Numbered from the stretch's first letter, positions 9,032 to 18,384 are shown. The stretch: 64,000 bases of DNA from Chryseobacterium taichungense (GCF_900109935.1 NZ_FOBV01000002.1:1-64000); one strand, 5' to 3'. Notes: generated by a model from the sequence alone, not told the origin. Numbers and translations: made by a program.

Positions 9032-9859
9032 CTATTCATTTTTACAGATGGCCAGAAGATCTGTAGAATGCTCCATCTCCTTGTCGAATAAAATGTCTTC
9101 ATGCGAATATTGCATTGCGAAATCGCTTGAAGTATTATGCAATGATTGAGTTGGGTTATTGTGTCTGTTCCTGATTTTCTTTAAAAGGTTAAATACTTTT
9201 TTCTGAAGATTTAAAAGATAAACTCTTAAAGAATAAGGATAGATATATAACGTGGAAGGTAATACAGCTATTCGCTGTTTTCTTGTCCTTTTGATCTCTT
9301 CCAGAACTAAGTCTGAATCTGATCCTATTTTTAGAATTTCTACCTGATTAAAATATTTTCTGAGAAGTTTTTCTAGGCTTTTAGGAGTATATTCTTTCAG
9401 ATGAAAAATATTCCAGGGCTGCTGAATATATTTAAATAGCCGGTGCTTTATATCAGGAGTTGAAATAATTAATAGTCCGCCTGGATTTAAAAGCTGTTTT
9501 AGTGTAGAAGTATACTCTTTATCATCTGGTACATGTTCTATGACCTGAAATGAAGTGATGATGTCAAATTTTTCATTTCCCAATTCAGCAATCGTTTTGA
9601 AATTCAGATTAGGAGATCTGTATTCCTGGGCCGCAAAATCTACTGCCTCTTTGCTGATGTCAACACCTGTAACATCTGCTGCAGCTTCAGAAAGCATATG
9701 TGAACCATATCCAGAACCGCATCCGTAATCCAGAACTTTTTTATCTTTTACGAATTTTTTAGCGTATTCGTAGGTTGCAATGTGTATTAAATGCAGGTAT
9801 AGTTCAGATTTATTTGTAAAATAATGATGTATGATGTGTCTTTCTCCGGTATCCTTCAT
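9032..9859 (-). CDS. Class I SAM-dependent methyltransferase
   Basis: A 275-aa Rossmann methyltransferase. Motif I is VLDYGCGSGYGS (about 43-54), followed by the acidic loop VTGVDISKEAV and the motif ITSFQVIEHVPD. This UbiG/type-11 pattern is common in glycan and lipid modification genes. The C-terminal 100 residues are basic, rich in Lys/Arg/Asn, and not recognised. The substrate is unknown. It begins 26 bases after the stop of the metallophosphoesterase gene, so the two are probably cotranscribed. Confidence 0.75.
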   Translation of the reverse strand: MKDTGERHIIHHYFTNKSELYLHLIHIATYEYAKKFVKDKKVLDYGCGSGYGSHMLSEAAADVTGVDISKEAVDFAAQEYRSPNLNFKTIAELGNEKFDIITSFQVIEHVPDDKEYTSTLKQLLNPGGLLIISTPDIKHRLFKYIQQPWNIFHLKEYTPKSLEKLLRKYFNQVEILKIGSDSDLVLEEIKRTRKQRIAVLPSTLYIYPYSLRVYLLNLQKKVFNLLKKIRNRHNNPTQSLHNTSSDFAMQYSHEDILFDKEMEHSTDLLAICKNE

Positions 9860-9885
9860 TGCAAATTATTTGGTTAAAAGGTGGC

Positions 9886-11091
9886 TTATGTCAATTCAAA
9901 AAGCGTAATCTCAGGTAATACACCCACTCTTCCCGGATAGGCCAGAACGCCGAAACCACGGTTGACATACAGCATTTTTCCTTCACTTTCGTATAAATCT
10001 GCCCATTTGGGGTATTTATACTGAACCGGTGACCATTTTACATTTTTAAGATCAAGGCCAAACTGCATTCCGTGTGTATGTCCAGAAAGCGTTAATTGAA
10101 TGTTTCCAGGGTGTTTTTTAACGACGTAATCAAAATGAGTAGGGTCATGGCTCATCAGAATTTTTGTAGCGGATTCAGGCACTCCTTTCAAGGCGTCATC
10201 TATTCTCCCGAATTGCGGGAAAGGTTTAAGTCCCCAGTTTTCTACTCCAAGGATATAAAGTTTATCGCCGTTTTTCTCAATTATACGGTTTTCATTCCGA
10301 AGCATATCAAAACCGGCCTGTCTTTCATAATCGATCAACGTATTAAGATTTTGCCTTTTTTCGTCTGGTGAAGTCCAGTTGATATAGTCGCCATAATCAT
10401 GGTTTCCCAGAACGGCAAATTTACCGTCTTTTGCTTTTATCTTTGAAAATAGCGGAATAAAAGGCTTGAATTCTTCTGCCACATTGTTAACCATATCCCC
10501 GGTAAATAAGACCAGATCAGGATTTTGTTCATTAATAAGATTAATCGCATGCTCAAGTTTACTCGGATCAGAGAAGCTTCCGCTATGTACATCAGAAATC
10601 TGTACAATTTTGTAACCTTTGAAACTTTTTGGCAGACTGGCAAAATTGATTCTTACTTTTCTTACTTTATGGCGGTACTTCCCGAAAGTGATCCCGTCAA
10701 TGAAAAGAGCAGAAAGAACACCTCCCAGACCTAAACCAACCAGGCTTAAAAACTTTCTTCTTTCAGGGAAGTGATTTTCTGAAGATCCTACCAAACTGAT
10801 AAGATATCCAAAGATTCTAATGATATCGTCAATTAGCAGGAACAGAACGACAAAGATTTTAGGAAGAATAAAGATCAAAAAAAGAGATATCATGATCTGT
10901 GCTCTCATCATACTTCTGTCGGCCCTGCTGAAATGCATCACCTCATAGGCGAAGAAGCCATACACCGCAAGAGAAATTGTCCAGTATCCGATCCGTACCC
11001 AGAAATTATCTGTGAGGGTTCTGATAGCCTGATAGATATATATTTCCAGGAAAAGGAAAATGGCTGCAATAATTAAAAAGTTTTTTTGCAT
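9886..11091 (-). CDS. Membrane-anchored metallophosphoesterase
   Basis: A 401-aa calcineurin-like phosphoesterase of the YaeI type. The first ~130 residues hold four or five hydrophobic segments. The catalytic domain then shows all metal-binding motifs in order: ISDVHSG, FTGDMVNN, GNHDYGD, MSHDPTHF and SGHTHGMQFG. The family cleaves phosphoesters, in some members lipid-linked pyrophosphates; the substrate here is unknown. The catalytic domain probably faces the periplasm. It precedes the methyltransferase gene in the same direction and follows a terminator behind the KAS III gene. Confidence 0.85.
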   Translation of the reverse strand: MQKNFLIIAAIFLFLEIYIYQAIRTLTDNFWVRIGYWTISLAVYGFFAYEVMHFSRADRSMMRAQIMISLFLIFILPKIFVVLFLLIDDIIRIFGYLISLVGSSENHFPERRKFLSLVGLGLGGVLSALFIDGITFGKYRHKVRKVRINFASLPKSFKGYKIVQISDVHSGSFSDPSKLEHAINLINEQNPDLVLFTGDMVNNVAEEFKPFIPLFSKIKAKDGKFAVLGNHDYGDYINWTSPDEKRQNLNTLIDYERQAGFDMLRNENRIIEKNGDKLYILGVENWGLKPFPQFGRIDDALKGVPESATKILMSHDPTHFDYVVKKHPGNIQLTLSGHTHGMQFGLDLKNVKWSPVQYKYPKWADLYESEGKMLYVNRGFGVLAYPGRVGVLPEITLFELT

Positions 11092-11102
11092 AATCCGTTT
11101 AA

Positions 11103-11136
11103 AAAAAGCACAAAGAATAGTTTCCCTGTGCTTTTT
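11103..11136 (-). terminator. Terminator behind the KAS III-like gene
   Basis: AAAAAGCACA (11103-11112) pairs perfectly with TGTGCTTTTT (11127-11136); on the minus strand the stem is followed by T residues. It lies between the KAS III stop and the phosphoesterase start. Confidence 0.75.
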
Positions 11137-11160
11137 ATATTTTTAAATTAAATAATAATA

Positions 11161-12228
11161 TTAAGGAAATCTGTATACGATAGCATTGATATTCATACCG
11201 GCACCTACCGAAGTCATCACAATGTTACCTTTTTCTTTAAACGATTGACCGTCCATTTTTCCTTTAATTATTAAATCAAACATGGTAGGAATTGTTGCTA
11301 CGGAAGAATTTCCGAAGTCCTGAATCGTCATTGGAGAGATAGAGTGATCATAATCTTTCACATCATAAAGCTTATGAAGTCTTTCGATCATGGCATAATC
11401 CATCTTTGCATTAGCCTGGTGAATCAGAATCTTGTTGATATCTTCAATAGAAAGACCTGCGTCTTCGATTGTTTCTTTAATAGCTGCAGGAACGTTTTTC
11501 AGGGCGTATTCATAAATTTTTCTTCCCTGCATTCTTACAAATAGACGGGTCTGGTCAGATTCTTTATTGATGGATGGTCCGTTTGCCAGATAATCCAGCT
11601 CAAGACCATTATCACAGATGGTATTATGGGCAATGATTCCTACGTTTTCATCGTCGGTCGCCTTTACCACCACTGCTCCGGCTCCGTCTGCAAAGATCAT
11701 TCTGTTTCTGTCGTGAGGATCTGTTACTCTGCTTAAGGTTTCGGCACCGATCACAAGAATTGTTTTGGCAACTTTAGCTTTAATTAAATTATCAGCCAAA
11801 ATCATCGCTTCCACCCATCCCGGACATCCGAAAAGCATATCATAAGTAACGCATTTTCTGTTTTTAATGCCTAATTTATTCTTTACCCTTGCGGCCATTG
11901 TCGGCATGAAATCTGCGTATCCGTGAACGGTTACTTCACCGAAATTACTGGCGTAAATGATGTAATCAAGTTCTTCCTGATCTATTTTTGCGTCTTCGAT
12001 AGCAATTTTGGCAGCCTCGTATCCGATTTGTGAATTGGATAGATCTTCTTCTATGAATCTCCTGTTTTCTATTTCTGTAATTTCTACAAATTTTGCAATA
12101 GTTTCTTCAGCAGGTTTGTCAATCTTTACCCCGTCTTCTGTATAAAACTCTGAACCTAAGAAATAGTCTCTTCCGATAATTCTGCTGGGAAGGTAAGATC
12201 CAGAACCAATTATGATCGTATTCGGCAT
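11161..12228 (-). CDS. 3-oxoacyl-ACP synthase III family protein
   Basis: A 355-aa thiolase-fold condensing enzyme. The catalytic triad is visible as C135 (MLFGCPGW), H270 (ILIHQAN) and N307 (DFGNSSV), with a glycine-rich tail, SVGAGMNINAIVYRF. It is about 30 residues longer than housekeeping FabH, and the residues around the cysteine (FGCPGW instead of the usual AACAGF) differ, so it may be a paralogue that condenses a non-acetyl starter rather than FabH itself. It stands alone between terminators and not in a fab cluster. Flavobacteriia often carry such extra KAS III enzymes. Confidence 0.82.
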   Translation of the reverse strand: MPNTIIIGSGSYLPSRIIGRDYFLGSEFYTEDGVKIDKPAEETIAKFVEITEIENRRFIEEDLSNSQIGYEAAKIAIEDAKIDQEELDYIIYASNFGEVTVHGYADFMPTMAARVKNKLGIKNRKCVTYDMLFGCPGWVEAMILADNLIKAKVAKTILVIGAETLSRVTDPHDRNRMIFADGAGAVVVKATDDENVGIIAHNTICDNGLELDYLANGPSINKESDQTRLFVRMQGRKIYEYALKNVPAAIKETIEDAGLSIEDINKILIHQANAKMDYAMIERLHKLYDVKDYDHSISPMTIQDFGNSSVATIPTMFDLIIKGKMDGQSFKEKGNIVMTSVGAGMNINAIVYRFP

Positions 12229-12298
12229 TCGTTTAAATGATTTTTTAAAGACGCAAAGTTAATAATTAATATTAATAACAGAGAATTAAAAATATTAT

Positions 12299-12306
12299 TA
12301 AATTTG
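12299..12306 (+). promoter_or_regulatory. -7 box for the 12330 operon
   Basis: TAAATTTG matches TAnnTTTG, 24 bases before the ATG at 12330. It would drive the hypothetical membrane protein, ubiE and porT. Confidence 0.5.
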
Positions 12307-12329
12307 CAAAAATTGTACTTTACAATCCT

Positions 12330-12899
12330 ATGAAAAATAATCCATCCTTAAAAGGCTTACTGATTGCAATTGTGGCGTTTATTTTTGCCTTTGGGATATA
12401 CTTCCTCTTTTTAGCCAAAAAGAATTATTATGTCGTAGACAATCCGACTTCCAATACATTTTATTATACCATAAATAATGGTTCTGAAGGGACAATTGCC
12501 GGTGGGCAAACCGTTCATGTGGATCTGAATAAAGGTAAAAACTCCATTAAGGTTTTTGATAAAAATAAAAAATTACTGTTTGATTCTGCTTTTGAGGTGA
12601 ATAAAGTAAGAGGCCTTATCAATATAGCACATCAGGATTATTATATCAATGATCAGTATTATGGCTACAACCTTAAAAAAGATTCACTACTTTTGGCACT
12701 GGATAAAACCGTCATTGACGGAAAAACATATTTTGGAGGAGCGAGACGCTTCAATAAATTATTTACTGATGATTTTTACTACAATGTAGATGAGGATTAC
12801 GATAAGGTGATCAAAAATATCCAGCAGGTGGAATCAAGATCAAAAATCTTCAGGAAACAGGATTACCTAAATTATTATAACGAATATTACAAGTTTTAA
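12330..12899 (+). CDS. Hypothetical membrane-anchored protein
   Basis: A 189-aa protein with one N-terminal membrane segment (about 9-28, GLLIAIVAFIFAFGIYFLFL) and a polar, Tyr- and Asn-rich remainder, probably periplasmic. The segment 35-75 looks like a small beta domain (FYYTINNGSEGTIAGG, then VHVDLNKGKNSIKVFD). I do not recognise a family. It is the first gene of a tight three-gene operon: ubiE starts 3 bases after its stop, and porT follows. That context hints at an envelope role but proves nothing. Confidence 0.7.
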   Translation: MKNNPSLKGLLIAIVAFIFAFGIYFLFLAKKNYYVVDNPTSNTFYYTINNGSEGTIAGGQTVHVDLNKGKNSIKVFDKNKKLLFDSAFEVNKVRGLINIAHQDYYINDQYYGYNLKKDSLLLALDKTVIDGKTYFGGARRFNKLFTDDFYYNVDEDYDKVIKNIQQVESRSKIFRKQDYLNYYNEYYKF

Positions 12900-12902
12900 G
12901 TT

Positions 12903-13634
12903 TTGACAAAAGATATTACCAAAATTACACCCTACAACTCTGAGGCAACCAAAAAGAGCCAGGTAGAGGATATGTTCGACAATATTGCACCGAAATATGA
13001 TCTTCTGAATCATGTTCTGTCCATGAAAATAGATGTTTTATGGAGAAATACCTTGGTGAAATGGATGAAAAATGACAATCCGCAGGAAGTGCTGGATGTG
13101 GCTACAGGAACGGGAGATCTTGCGATTACAATTGAAAAGGGAACGGGATCTAAAGTAATTGGATTAGATTTATCGCAACAAATGTTAAATGTTGGCGTTA
13201 TTAAAATAAAAAAACTTAAATTAGACGGCAAAATTTCCATGCAAAAAGGAGATGCAGAGAATTTACCTTTCGAGGAAAACAGATTCGATGCGGTTTCGGT
13301 TGCATTTGGAGTGAGGAATTTTGAAAACCTTACCAAAGGTTTGGCAGAGTTGAGAAGAGTTGTTAAAGATAACAAGAGTGTTTATATACTGGAGTTTTCA
13401 AAGGTTGAGGGTTTCATGGCGCCATTTTATATGTTTTATTTCAAAAATATATTACCTGCCATTGGCAGACTGGTTTCCAAGGATAATAGGGCATACACAT
13501 ACCTTCCGGATTCTGTAAATGCTTTTCCTTTCGGGGAAAAGATGAGACAAATTCTTTTAGATACAGGATTTAAAAAAGTTGAATATAAAAAACTAAGTTT
13601 AGGTATAGCCACAATTTATAAAGCAACAAAGTAA
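12903..13634 (+). CDS. ubiE: Demethylmenaquinone methyltransferase
   Basis: A 243-aa SAM-dependent methyltransferase that makes the last step of menaquinone synthesis. Diagnostic motifs are MFDNIAPKYDLLNHVLSM (24-41), VLDVATGTGDLAI, GLDLSQQML, DAVSVAFGVRNFENL and LEFSKVEG. The start is a TTG at 12903; the next ATG would remove the conserved region before MFDNIAPKYD. It sits 3 bases behind the upstream gene and 3 bases before porT, so the operon is translationally compact. Confidence 0.95.
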   Translation: MTKDITKITPYNSEATKKSQVEDMFDNIAPKYDLLNHVLSMKIDVLWRNTLVKWMKNDNPQEVLDVATGTGDLAITIEKGTGSKVIGLDLSQQMLNVGVIKIKKLKLDGKISMQKGDAENLPFEENRFDAVSVAFGVRNFENLTKGLAELRRVVKDNKSVYILEFSKVEGFMAPFYMFYFKNILPAIGRLVSKDNRAYTYLPDSVNAFPFGEKMRQILLDTGFKKVEYKKLSLGIATIYKATK

Positions 13635-13637
13635 CCT

Positions 13638-14420
13638 ATGAGTAAATTTTTATTAAGAGCACTGGTTTTAACCTCAGTAAATATCGCCGTTTTAGCAAAC
13701 GCGCAATTCAGAACCCGAAACAGAATGGATAAGTTGGAAGATTTCGACGAGCAGAAATTCAGCTGGGGTTTTTATCTGAATGGTAACAGACTAGACTACC
13801 GTATCGTTTTGAATCCGAGATACGGGATGAATAATAATCAGAATCTTGTTTCATCTAAAGAAAGCTACAGTTTCGGTGCCGGCTTGATCGCAAAATGGAG
13901 ACTGAATGATTATTTGGATGTAAGATTGGAACCAGGGTTACAATTTGGTCAGAGGCAGTTGACTTTTAACACACAGTCTAATGACCAGTATGCGGCGGGT
14001 ACTTTAACGAACGATCCTTTTATTCCGTTTCCTTTAACAGAAAAAGACAGAGTAAGAGAAATTAAAACTACTTTGGTAGATGTTCCTGTGTTGTTGGAAT
14101 TCCACGGACAGAGATGGTACAATTCTCGACCATATGTGGCTGCCGGGGTAAACTATATCGTGAACCTTCAGTCTAATTCAGATTCTACCGATGACAACCT
14201 GCAGCAGGTTTTCAGATCAACAACGCACAATTTTGCATGGTCTGCGGAAATGGGGATTCAGTTCTACTTTAATAAATTTAAGCTGACTCCTGCAATCAGA
14301 GGGACGTTCATCATGAACAATGAGATCGTTGCTGATAATGCCACAACACCTCCGTACTGGACTTCCGCCATGTCTACGCTGCAAACAAGAGCCGTATTCT
14401 TTGTACTGAAATTTGAATAA
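13638..14420 (+). CDS. porT: PorT-like outer membrane protein, type IX secretion
   Basis: A 260-aa protein with a signal peptide ending near LANAQF (about 23) and an eight-strand-like beta-barrel pattern (SYSFGAGLIAKWRL, VRLEPGLQFGQ, RPYVAAGVNYI, SWSAEMGIQFYF-type strands) ending in a strand with terminal F-E. The pattern and the position behind ubiE match PorT/SprT of Flavobacterium, an outer-membrane component needed for type IX secretion. Assignment rests on pattern and synteny; other small barrels of the porin superfamily look similar. Confidence 0.8.
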   Translation: MSKFLLRALVLTSVNIAVLANAQFRTRNRMDKLEDFDEQKFSWGFYLNGNRLDYRIVLNPRYGMNNNQNLVSSKESYSFGAGLIAKWRLNDYLDVRLEPGLQFGQRQLTFNTQSNDQYAAGTLTNDPFIPFPLTEKDRVREIKTTLVDVPVLLEFHGQRWYNSRPYVAAGVNYIVNLQSNSDSTDDNLQQVFRSTTHNFAWSAEMGIQFYFNKFKLTPAIRGTFIMNNEIVADNATTPPYWTSAMSTLQTRAVFFVLKFE

Positions 14421-14440
14421 GAAAATAATTATAAAATATA

Positions 14441-14468
14441 AAAAGGAGATGCATTTGCGTCTCCTTTT
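14441..14468 (+). terminator. Terminator behind porT
   Basis: AAAAGGAGA (14441-14449) pairs perfectly with TCTCCTTTT (14460-14468), with an inner GC/GC pair in the loop. It closes the ubiE-porT operon. Confidence 0.75.
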
Positions 14469-14501
14469 CCGTTTGAAAACAAAATATAGAGACTTTTATT
14501 T

Positions 14502-14530
14502 TTGTTAGTGTTAATATTTTGTTATTTTTG
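14502..14530 (+). promoter_or_regulatory. Promoter of the zapA operon
   Basis: TTG at 14502-14504 and TATTTTTG at 14523-14530, separated by 18 bases, match the Bacteroidetes -33/-7 pattern, 28 bases before the ATG at 14559. Confidence 0.6.
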
Positions 14531-14558
14531 CTATTAGTTAGAATATACAAAACCTGAA

Positions 14559-14861
14559 ATGCTTCAAGATTTAGAAAACAATTTTTCAGAATTAGAGAAA
14601 AAGATTTTGCTGTTACAAAAGAACTATAAAAATCTTACTGAAAAGTTCTCGGAATTAAGTATTGAGCATGAAGACCTGAAGAAAAAGTATGATGAAGAAA
14701 GGAAGAAAAATCAGGTATTAGCAGAAGAACAAAAAAATATAAAACTTTATTCAGCAATATCCGGAAATCCTGAACATAACAGATTGATGAAAAATCACAT
14801 CAACAGATTGGTAAAGGAAATAGATTTCTGTATTGCACAGCTTCAAAACAGTGGATTATAA
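14559..14861 (+). CDS. Small coiled-coil protein upstream of zapA
   Basis: A 100-aa, charged, almost wholly helical protein with heptad-like spacing from residue 3 to about 75 (LENNFSELEKKILLLQKNY and following), ending in a short conserved-looking segment with HINRLVKEIDFCIAQL. The stop TAA overlaps the zapA ATG (TAATG), so translation is coupled. Such a coiled-coil partner next to zapA is usual in Bacteroidetes; ZapB-like function in division is an inference from position and coiled coil. Confidence 0.75.
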   Translation: MLQDLENNFSELEKKILLLQKNYKNLTEKFSELSIEHEDLKKKYDEERKKNQVLAEEQKNIKLYSAISGNPEHNRLMKNHINRLVKEIDFCIAQLQNSGL

Positions 14862-15148
14862 TGGAAGTAAGAAGAATAACCATTAATATTGCAGGAAGGG
14901 TATATCCGCTGAACGTACCGGCAGCAGAAGAAGAAACTTTGCGTAAAGTCGGGAAGCAGATTGAAAATATGATTAAAGATTTTGAACAAAATTTCGATGT
15001 CAGAGATAAACAGGATGCGTTGGCGATGTGTGCCCTTAAATTGGGAACTAATGCAGAAGTAGTATCGATGAATTACGAAAAAACAATACAATCTACCAAC
15101 GAAAGATTAGTGAAAATTAATCAGTCGTTGAATGAAACAGGGAAATAG
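14861..15148 (+). CDS. zapA: Cell division protein ZapA
   Basis: A 95-aa protein of the ZapA family: an N-terminal beta segment (VRRITINIAGRVYPL) followed by long helices (AEEETLRKVGKQIENMIKD, DKQDALAMCALKL). ZapA binds FtsZ and bundles its filaments at the division ring. Length is typical. It is coupled to the upstream coiled-coil gene by a TAATG overlap and followed within 25 bases by the 6S-type RNA, the usual zapA-6S RNA arrangement. Confidence 0.9.
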   Translation: MEVRRITINIAGRVYPLNVPAAEEETLRKVGKQIENMIKDFEQNFDVRDKQDALAMCALKLGTNAEVVSMNYEKTIQSTNERLVKINQSLNETGK

Positions 15149-15167
15149 ATTTTTTTTCCCGAAAAAT

Positions 15168-15340
15168 GCTGCCTACAATAATTCTAACACATTAAAGGTA
15201 AACTCAACGCTAAACAATTACCGAACAAATGTCCATTGAATGGCGTGCCGGTCCGTCCGGATTACAGACAGTGGAAATCAGTTCAAATCGTGTTGATTAG
15301 GAGTTTACTCTCAATCTCTGGATTATTGTGGGCTTTTTTT
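15168..15340 (+). ncRNA. ssrS: 6S RNA, Flavobacteriia type (6S-Flavo)
   Basis: The ~175-base gap between zapA and rny folds as a long rod. GCCTACAATAAT (from 15171) pairs with ATTATTGTGGGC (ending 15333) with one G-U pair. Further in, GTAAACTC (15198-15205) pairs with GAGTTTAC (15301-15308), and CAACGC pairs with GTGTTG by wobble. The 3' arm runs directly into seven T residues, a terminator. Position behind zapA, size and rod shape with an open centre match 6S RNA, which binds the housekeeping RNA polymerase. The Flavobacteria form is known as 6S-Flavo. A covariance-model search was not possible here. Confidence 0.82.
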
Positions 15341-15375
15341 ATTTATGTAAATACAATTAAAACTCAATATAAATT

Positions 15376-16941
15376 ATGATAGAAGTTATAGTCGGCGTTG
15401 TCTGTTTAGTAATCGGAGCTGCGGCAGGAGTATTTTTCTCCAAAAGTTCACTGAATACTAAAGCAAAATTCATTATAGACGATGCAAAGAAAAATGCCGA
15501 AAATCTTATAGAAAAAGCCAATGTACAGGCAGAATCCATAAAGAAAGAGAAAAATCTCCAGGCTAAGGAAAAATTTCTTGAACTTAAATCCCAGCATGAT
15601 GCTGATATTCAGGGGCGTGAAAAGAAAATGCAGGAGGTTGAAAAAAGAATTAAGGATAAAGAGCATAAGCTGAATGATGAGCTTAGCAAAGTAGGAAAAC
15701 TAGAGAAAGATCTGGATAAGCAAATCGCTGATTATGCTAAGAAAACAGAGATCTTAGAGAAGAAACAACACGAATTGGATATTGCTACTGCTAAAAAAGT
15801 TGAAATTCTTGAAAAAATTGCAAATTACACTGCAGATGAAGCAAGAGCAGAATTGGTAGAAACCATGAAAGCAGAGGCTAAGACAAGAGCTCAGGCGCAC
15901 GTTCAGAGCATCATGGAAGAAGCTCAGCTTAATGCGAAGAGTGAAGCAAGAAAAATCGTTATCCAGACTATTCAGAGAATAGGAACAGAGCAGGCCATCG
16001 AAAATTCCGTTTCTGTATTTAATATTGAATCGGATGAAGTAAAAGGTAGAATTATCGGTAGAGAAGGTAGAAATATTCGTGCTTTAGAAGCCGTAACGGG
16101 TGTAGAGATCATTGTTGATGATACGCCGGAAGCTATTCTTCTTTCATGCTTTGATCCGGTAAGAAGAGAGATCGCGAGATTATCACTTCACAGATTGGTT
16201 ACAGACGGAAGAATTCACCCTGCAAGAATTGAAGAAGTAGTTGAAAAAACCAGAAAACAAATTGAAGAGGAAATTATTGAAGTAGGGAAAAGAACGATCA
16301 TTGATTTAGGAATTCACGGATTACATCCTGAACTGATCAAAATCGTTGGTAGAATGAAATACCGTTCTTCTTACGGACAAAACTTACTACAGCACTCAAG
16401 AGAAGTAGCAAACATTGCTGCAACAATGGCCGCTGAATTAGGATTGAATGTAAAATTAGCGAAAAGAGCAGGTTTATTACATGATATCGGTAAAGTTCCT
16501 GAGCAGGAATCTGAGCTTCCTCACGCCTTATTAGGAATGCAGTGGGCTGAAAAATATGGTGAAAATGCAGAAGTGGTAAACGCTATCGGAGCTCACCACG
16601 ACGAAGTGGAAATGACCTCATTGTTATCACCGATCATCCAGGTAGCGGATGCAATTTCCGGGGCAAGACCGGGTGCGAGAAGACAGGTGCTTGAATCATA
16701 CATCCAAAGATTAAAAGATCTTGAATCTGCAGCTTTAAGCTTTGATGGTGTTTCATCAGCATATGCCATCCAGGCGGGTAGAGAATTAAGAGTAATGGTA
16801 GAAAGCGGAAAAGTAAATGATGAAGTCGCTTCCCAGCTTTCTTATGATATTTCAGAAAAAATCCAGAACGAGCTTACTTATCCAGGACAGGTAAAAGTAA
16901 CCGTAATCAGGGAAACCAGAGCTGTAAATATTGCGAGATAA
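15376..16941 (+). CDS. rny: Ribonuclease Y
   Basis: A 521-aa membrane-bound endoribonuclease that starts mRNA decay. Domains in order: one N-terminal membrane segment (1-22), a long charged coiled coil (about 30-190), a KH RNA-binding domain with [15 protein letters not shown] (about 227-241), and an HD domain with [12 protein letters not shown] and AHHDE as metal ligands. Length is normal. It follows the 6S RNA and ends at a clear terminator. Confidence 0.96.
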   Translation: MIEVIVGVVCLVIGAAAGVFFSKSSLNTKAKFIIDDAKKNAENLIEKANVQAESIKKEKNLQAKEKFLELKSQHDADIQGREKKMQEVEKRIKDKEHKLNDELSKVGKLEKDLDKQIADYAKKTEILEKKQHELDIATAKKVEILEKIANYTADEARAELVETMKAEAKTRAQAHVQSIMEEAQLNAKSEARKIVIQTIQRIGTEQAIENSVSVFNIESDEVKGRIIGREGRNIRALEAVTGVEIIVDDTPEAILLSCFDPVRREIARLSLHRLVTDGRIHPARIEEVVEKTRKQIEEEIIEVGKRTIIDLGIHGLHPELIKIVGRMKYRSSYGQNLLQHSREVANIAATMAAELGLNVKLAKRAGLLHDIGKVPEQESELPHALLGMQWAEKYGENAEVVNAIGAHHDEVEMTSLLSPIIQVADAISGARPGARRQVLESYIQRLKDLESAALSFDGVSSAYAIQAGRELRVMVESGKVNDEVASQLSYDISEKIQNELTYPGQVKVTVIRETRAVNIAR

Positions 16942-16963
16942 TAATCAAAAAAGATATTTCATA

Positions 16964-16991
16964 AAAACCTTTCAAGAAATTGGAAGGTTTT
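16964..16991 (+). terminator. Terminator behind rny
   Basis: AAAACCTTTC (16964-16973) pairs with GGAAGGTTTT (16982-16991), followed by T residues. A TTG at 16980 that could start the next frame lies inside this stem, which argues against that start. Confidence 0.75.
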
Positions 16992-17015
16992 TTATTTTTA
17001 GCAAAATTAAATTCA

Positions 17016-18257
17016 ATGCAAGAGCTTTCCTTGTCTTCGAAACTGAAGTACATTTTTTCAATTCCGGTGATCATTTCCGCTTTGGGATATTTTGTTGATA
17101 TTTATGATTTGTTATTGTTTGGTATTGTACGAATTCCCAGTTTAAAAGCTTTAGGTTTAAATCCTGATACTGACGGAACATTTATTCTTAATGCACAGAT
17201 GGTAGGATTGCTTATTGGAGGAATATTCTGGGGAGTTTTTGGTGATAAAAAAGGGAGGCTGTCTGTACTGTTTGGTTCAATTTTAGTCTACTCACTGGCG
17301 AATATTGCATGTGGATTTTTACCGCATTTCCCTGAGAAGCATTTGGTCTATCAATATGCTGCTTTGAGATTCATTGCAGGCATTGGGCTTGCCGGAGAAC
17401 TTGGAGCAGGAATTACCTTAGTTTCTGAAAGCCTTCCGAAGAATCTGAGGGCTATTGGGACCTCCGTAGTTGCCGGATTTGGATTAATGGGAGCTGTTGT
17501 GGCCCAGCTAACGGTAGAATTAGCTGGCGGCTGGAATATTTCCTACATTATCGGAGGTATTCTTGGAATTTTATTATTATTTCTCAGAATCAGCGTATCA
17601 GAATCGGGAATTTATAAGAACATGGAACATCAGTCCGTTTCAAAAGGAAACTTCTTTTCTTTTTTCACCAATAAAGATCGGTTTATAAGATATATCAAAT
17701 GTATTGCAATTGGTTTGCCTACATGGTATTGCATTGGAATTCTGGCAGTTCTTGCCAATCAATTTGCTCCGGAGCTAGGCATTAAAGATCTTAGTCCTGG
17801 AAAAGCCATTATGTGGGCTTATATTGGAATTTCCGTAGGCGACTTGGCCAGCGGATTTATTTCTCATCTTTTAAAGTCAAGGAAAAGAGCCATTCTCATC
17901 ATGCTGCTTTTTACCATTATCGGAGTTGTTATCATGCTCTTCGGAAATACAGATACAGAAACCAAATATTATATTTTCTGTGTCTGGCTAGGACTTGGAA
18001 CAGGCTATTGGGCAATGTTTGTAACGCTGGCTGCAGAACAATTCGGAACAAACATCAGAAATACGGCTACGACAACTGTACCGAATATGGTTCGCGGATT
18101 TGTTCCTGTAATGATCCTGGCTTTTGACTTTTTTAAAAATGATTTTTCTGTTATTATAAGTGCAGCAATAGTAGGAGCAATCGTGTTCGGGCTCGCACTT
18201 TATTCTTCACTGACAATATCCGAAACGCATAACAGAGACCTAGAATTTACAGAATAA
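17016..18257 (+). CDS. MFS transporter
   Basis: A 413-aa carrier with about 12 membrane segments. The loop 2-3 motif GVFGDKKGRLSVL and the helix 4-5 motif RFIAGIGLAGELGAG are typical of MFS sugar/acid:proton symporters. Gene start: an upstream TTG (16980) is open in frame, but it lies within the rny terminator, so I use the ATG at 17016. The substrate is unknown. No partner gene is next to it. Confidence 0.85.
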   Translation: MQELSLSSKLKYIFSIPVIISALGYFVDIYDLLLFGIVRIPSLKALGLNPDTDGTFILNAQMVGLLIGGIFWGVFGDKKGRLSVLFGSILVYSLANIACGFLPHFPEKHLVYQYAALRFIAGIGLAGELGAGITLVSESLPKNLRAIGTSVVAGFGLMGAVVAQLTVELAGGWNISYIIGGILGILLLFLRISVSESGIYKNMEHQSVSKGNFFSFFTNKDRFIRYIKCIAIGLPTWYCIGILAVLANQFAPELGIKDLSPGKAIMWAYIGISVGDLASGFISHLLKSRKRAILIMLLFTIIGVVIMLFGNTDTETKYYIFCVWLGLGTGYWAMFVTLAAEQFGTNIRNTATTTVPNMVRGFVPVMILAFDFFKNDFSVIISAAIVGAIVFGLALYSSLTISETHNRDLEFTE

Positions 18258-18356
18258 TTTATGCTGTTTAAAATATTTCTATGAATATTTTCGTTATTAA
18301 TTTTTAATAAGTTAAACAATATAAATAAATTATCAAATTTAATATTAAATTATGCT

Positions 18357-18384
18357 TTGAATAATTAATATTTGTTTAACTTTG
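18357..18384 (+). promoter_or_regulatory. Promoter of the bacteriocin-like gene
   Basis: TTG (18357-18359), 17 bases, then TAACTTTG (18377-18384) fit the Bacteroidetes consensus. The start codon at 18426 lies about 40 bases downstream, leaving a short leader. Confidence 0.6.

Noticed and set aside
16980..17015. TTG start for the MFS gene
   Set aside because: It falls inside the stem of the rny terminator; the ATG at 17016 gives a normal MFS N-terminus.
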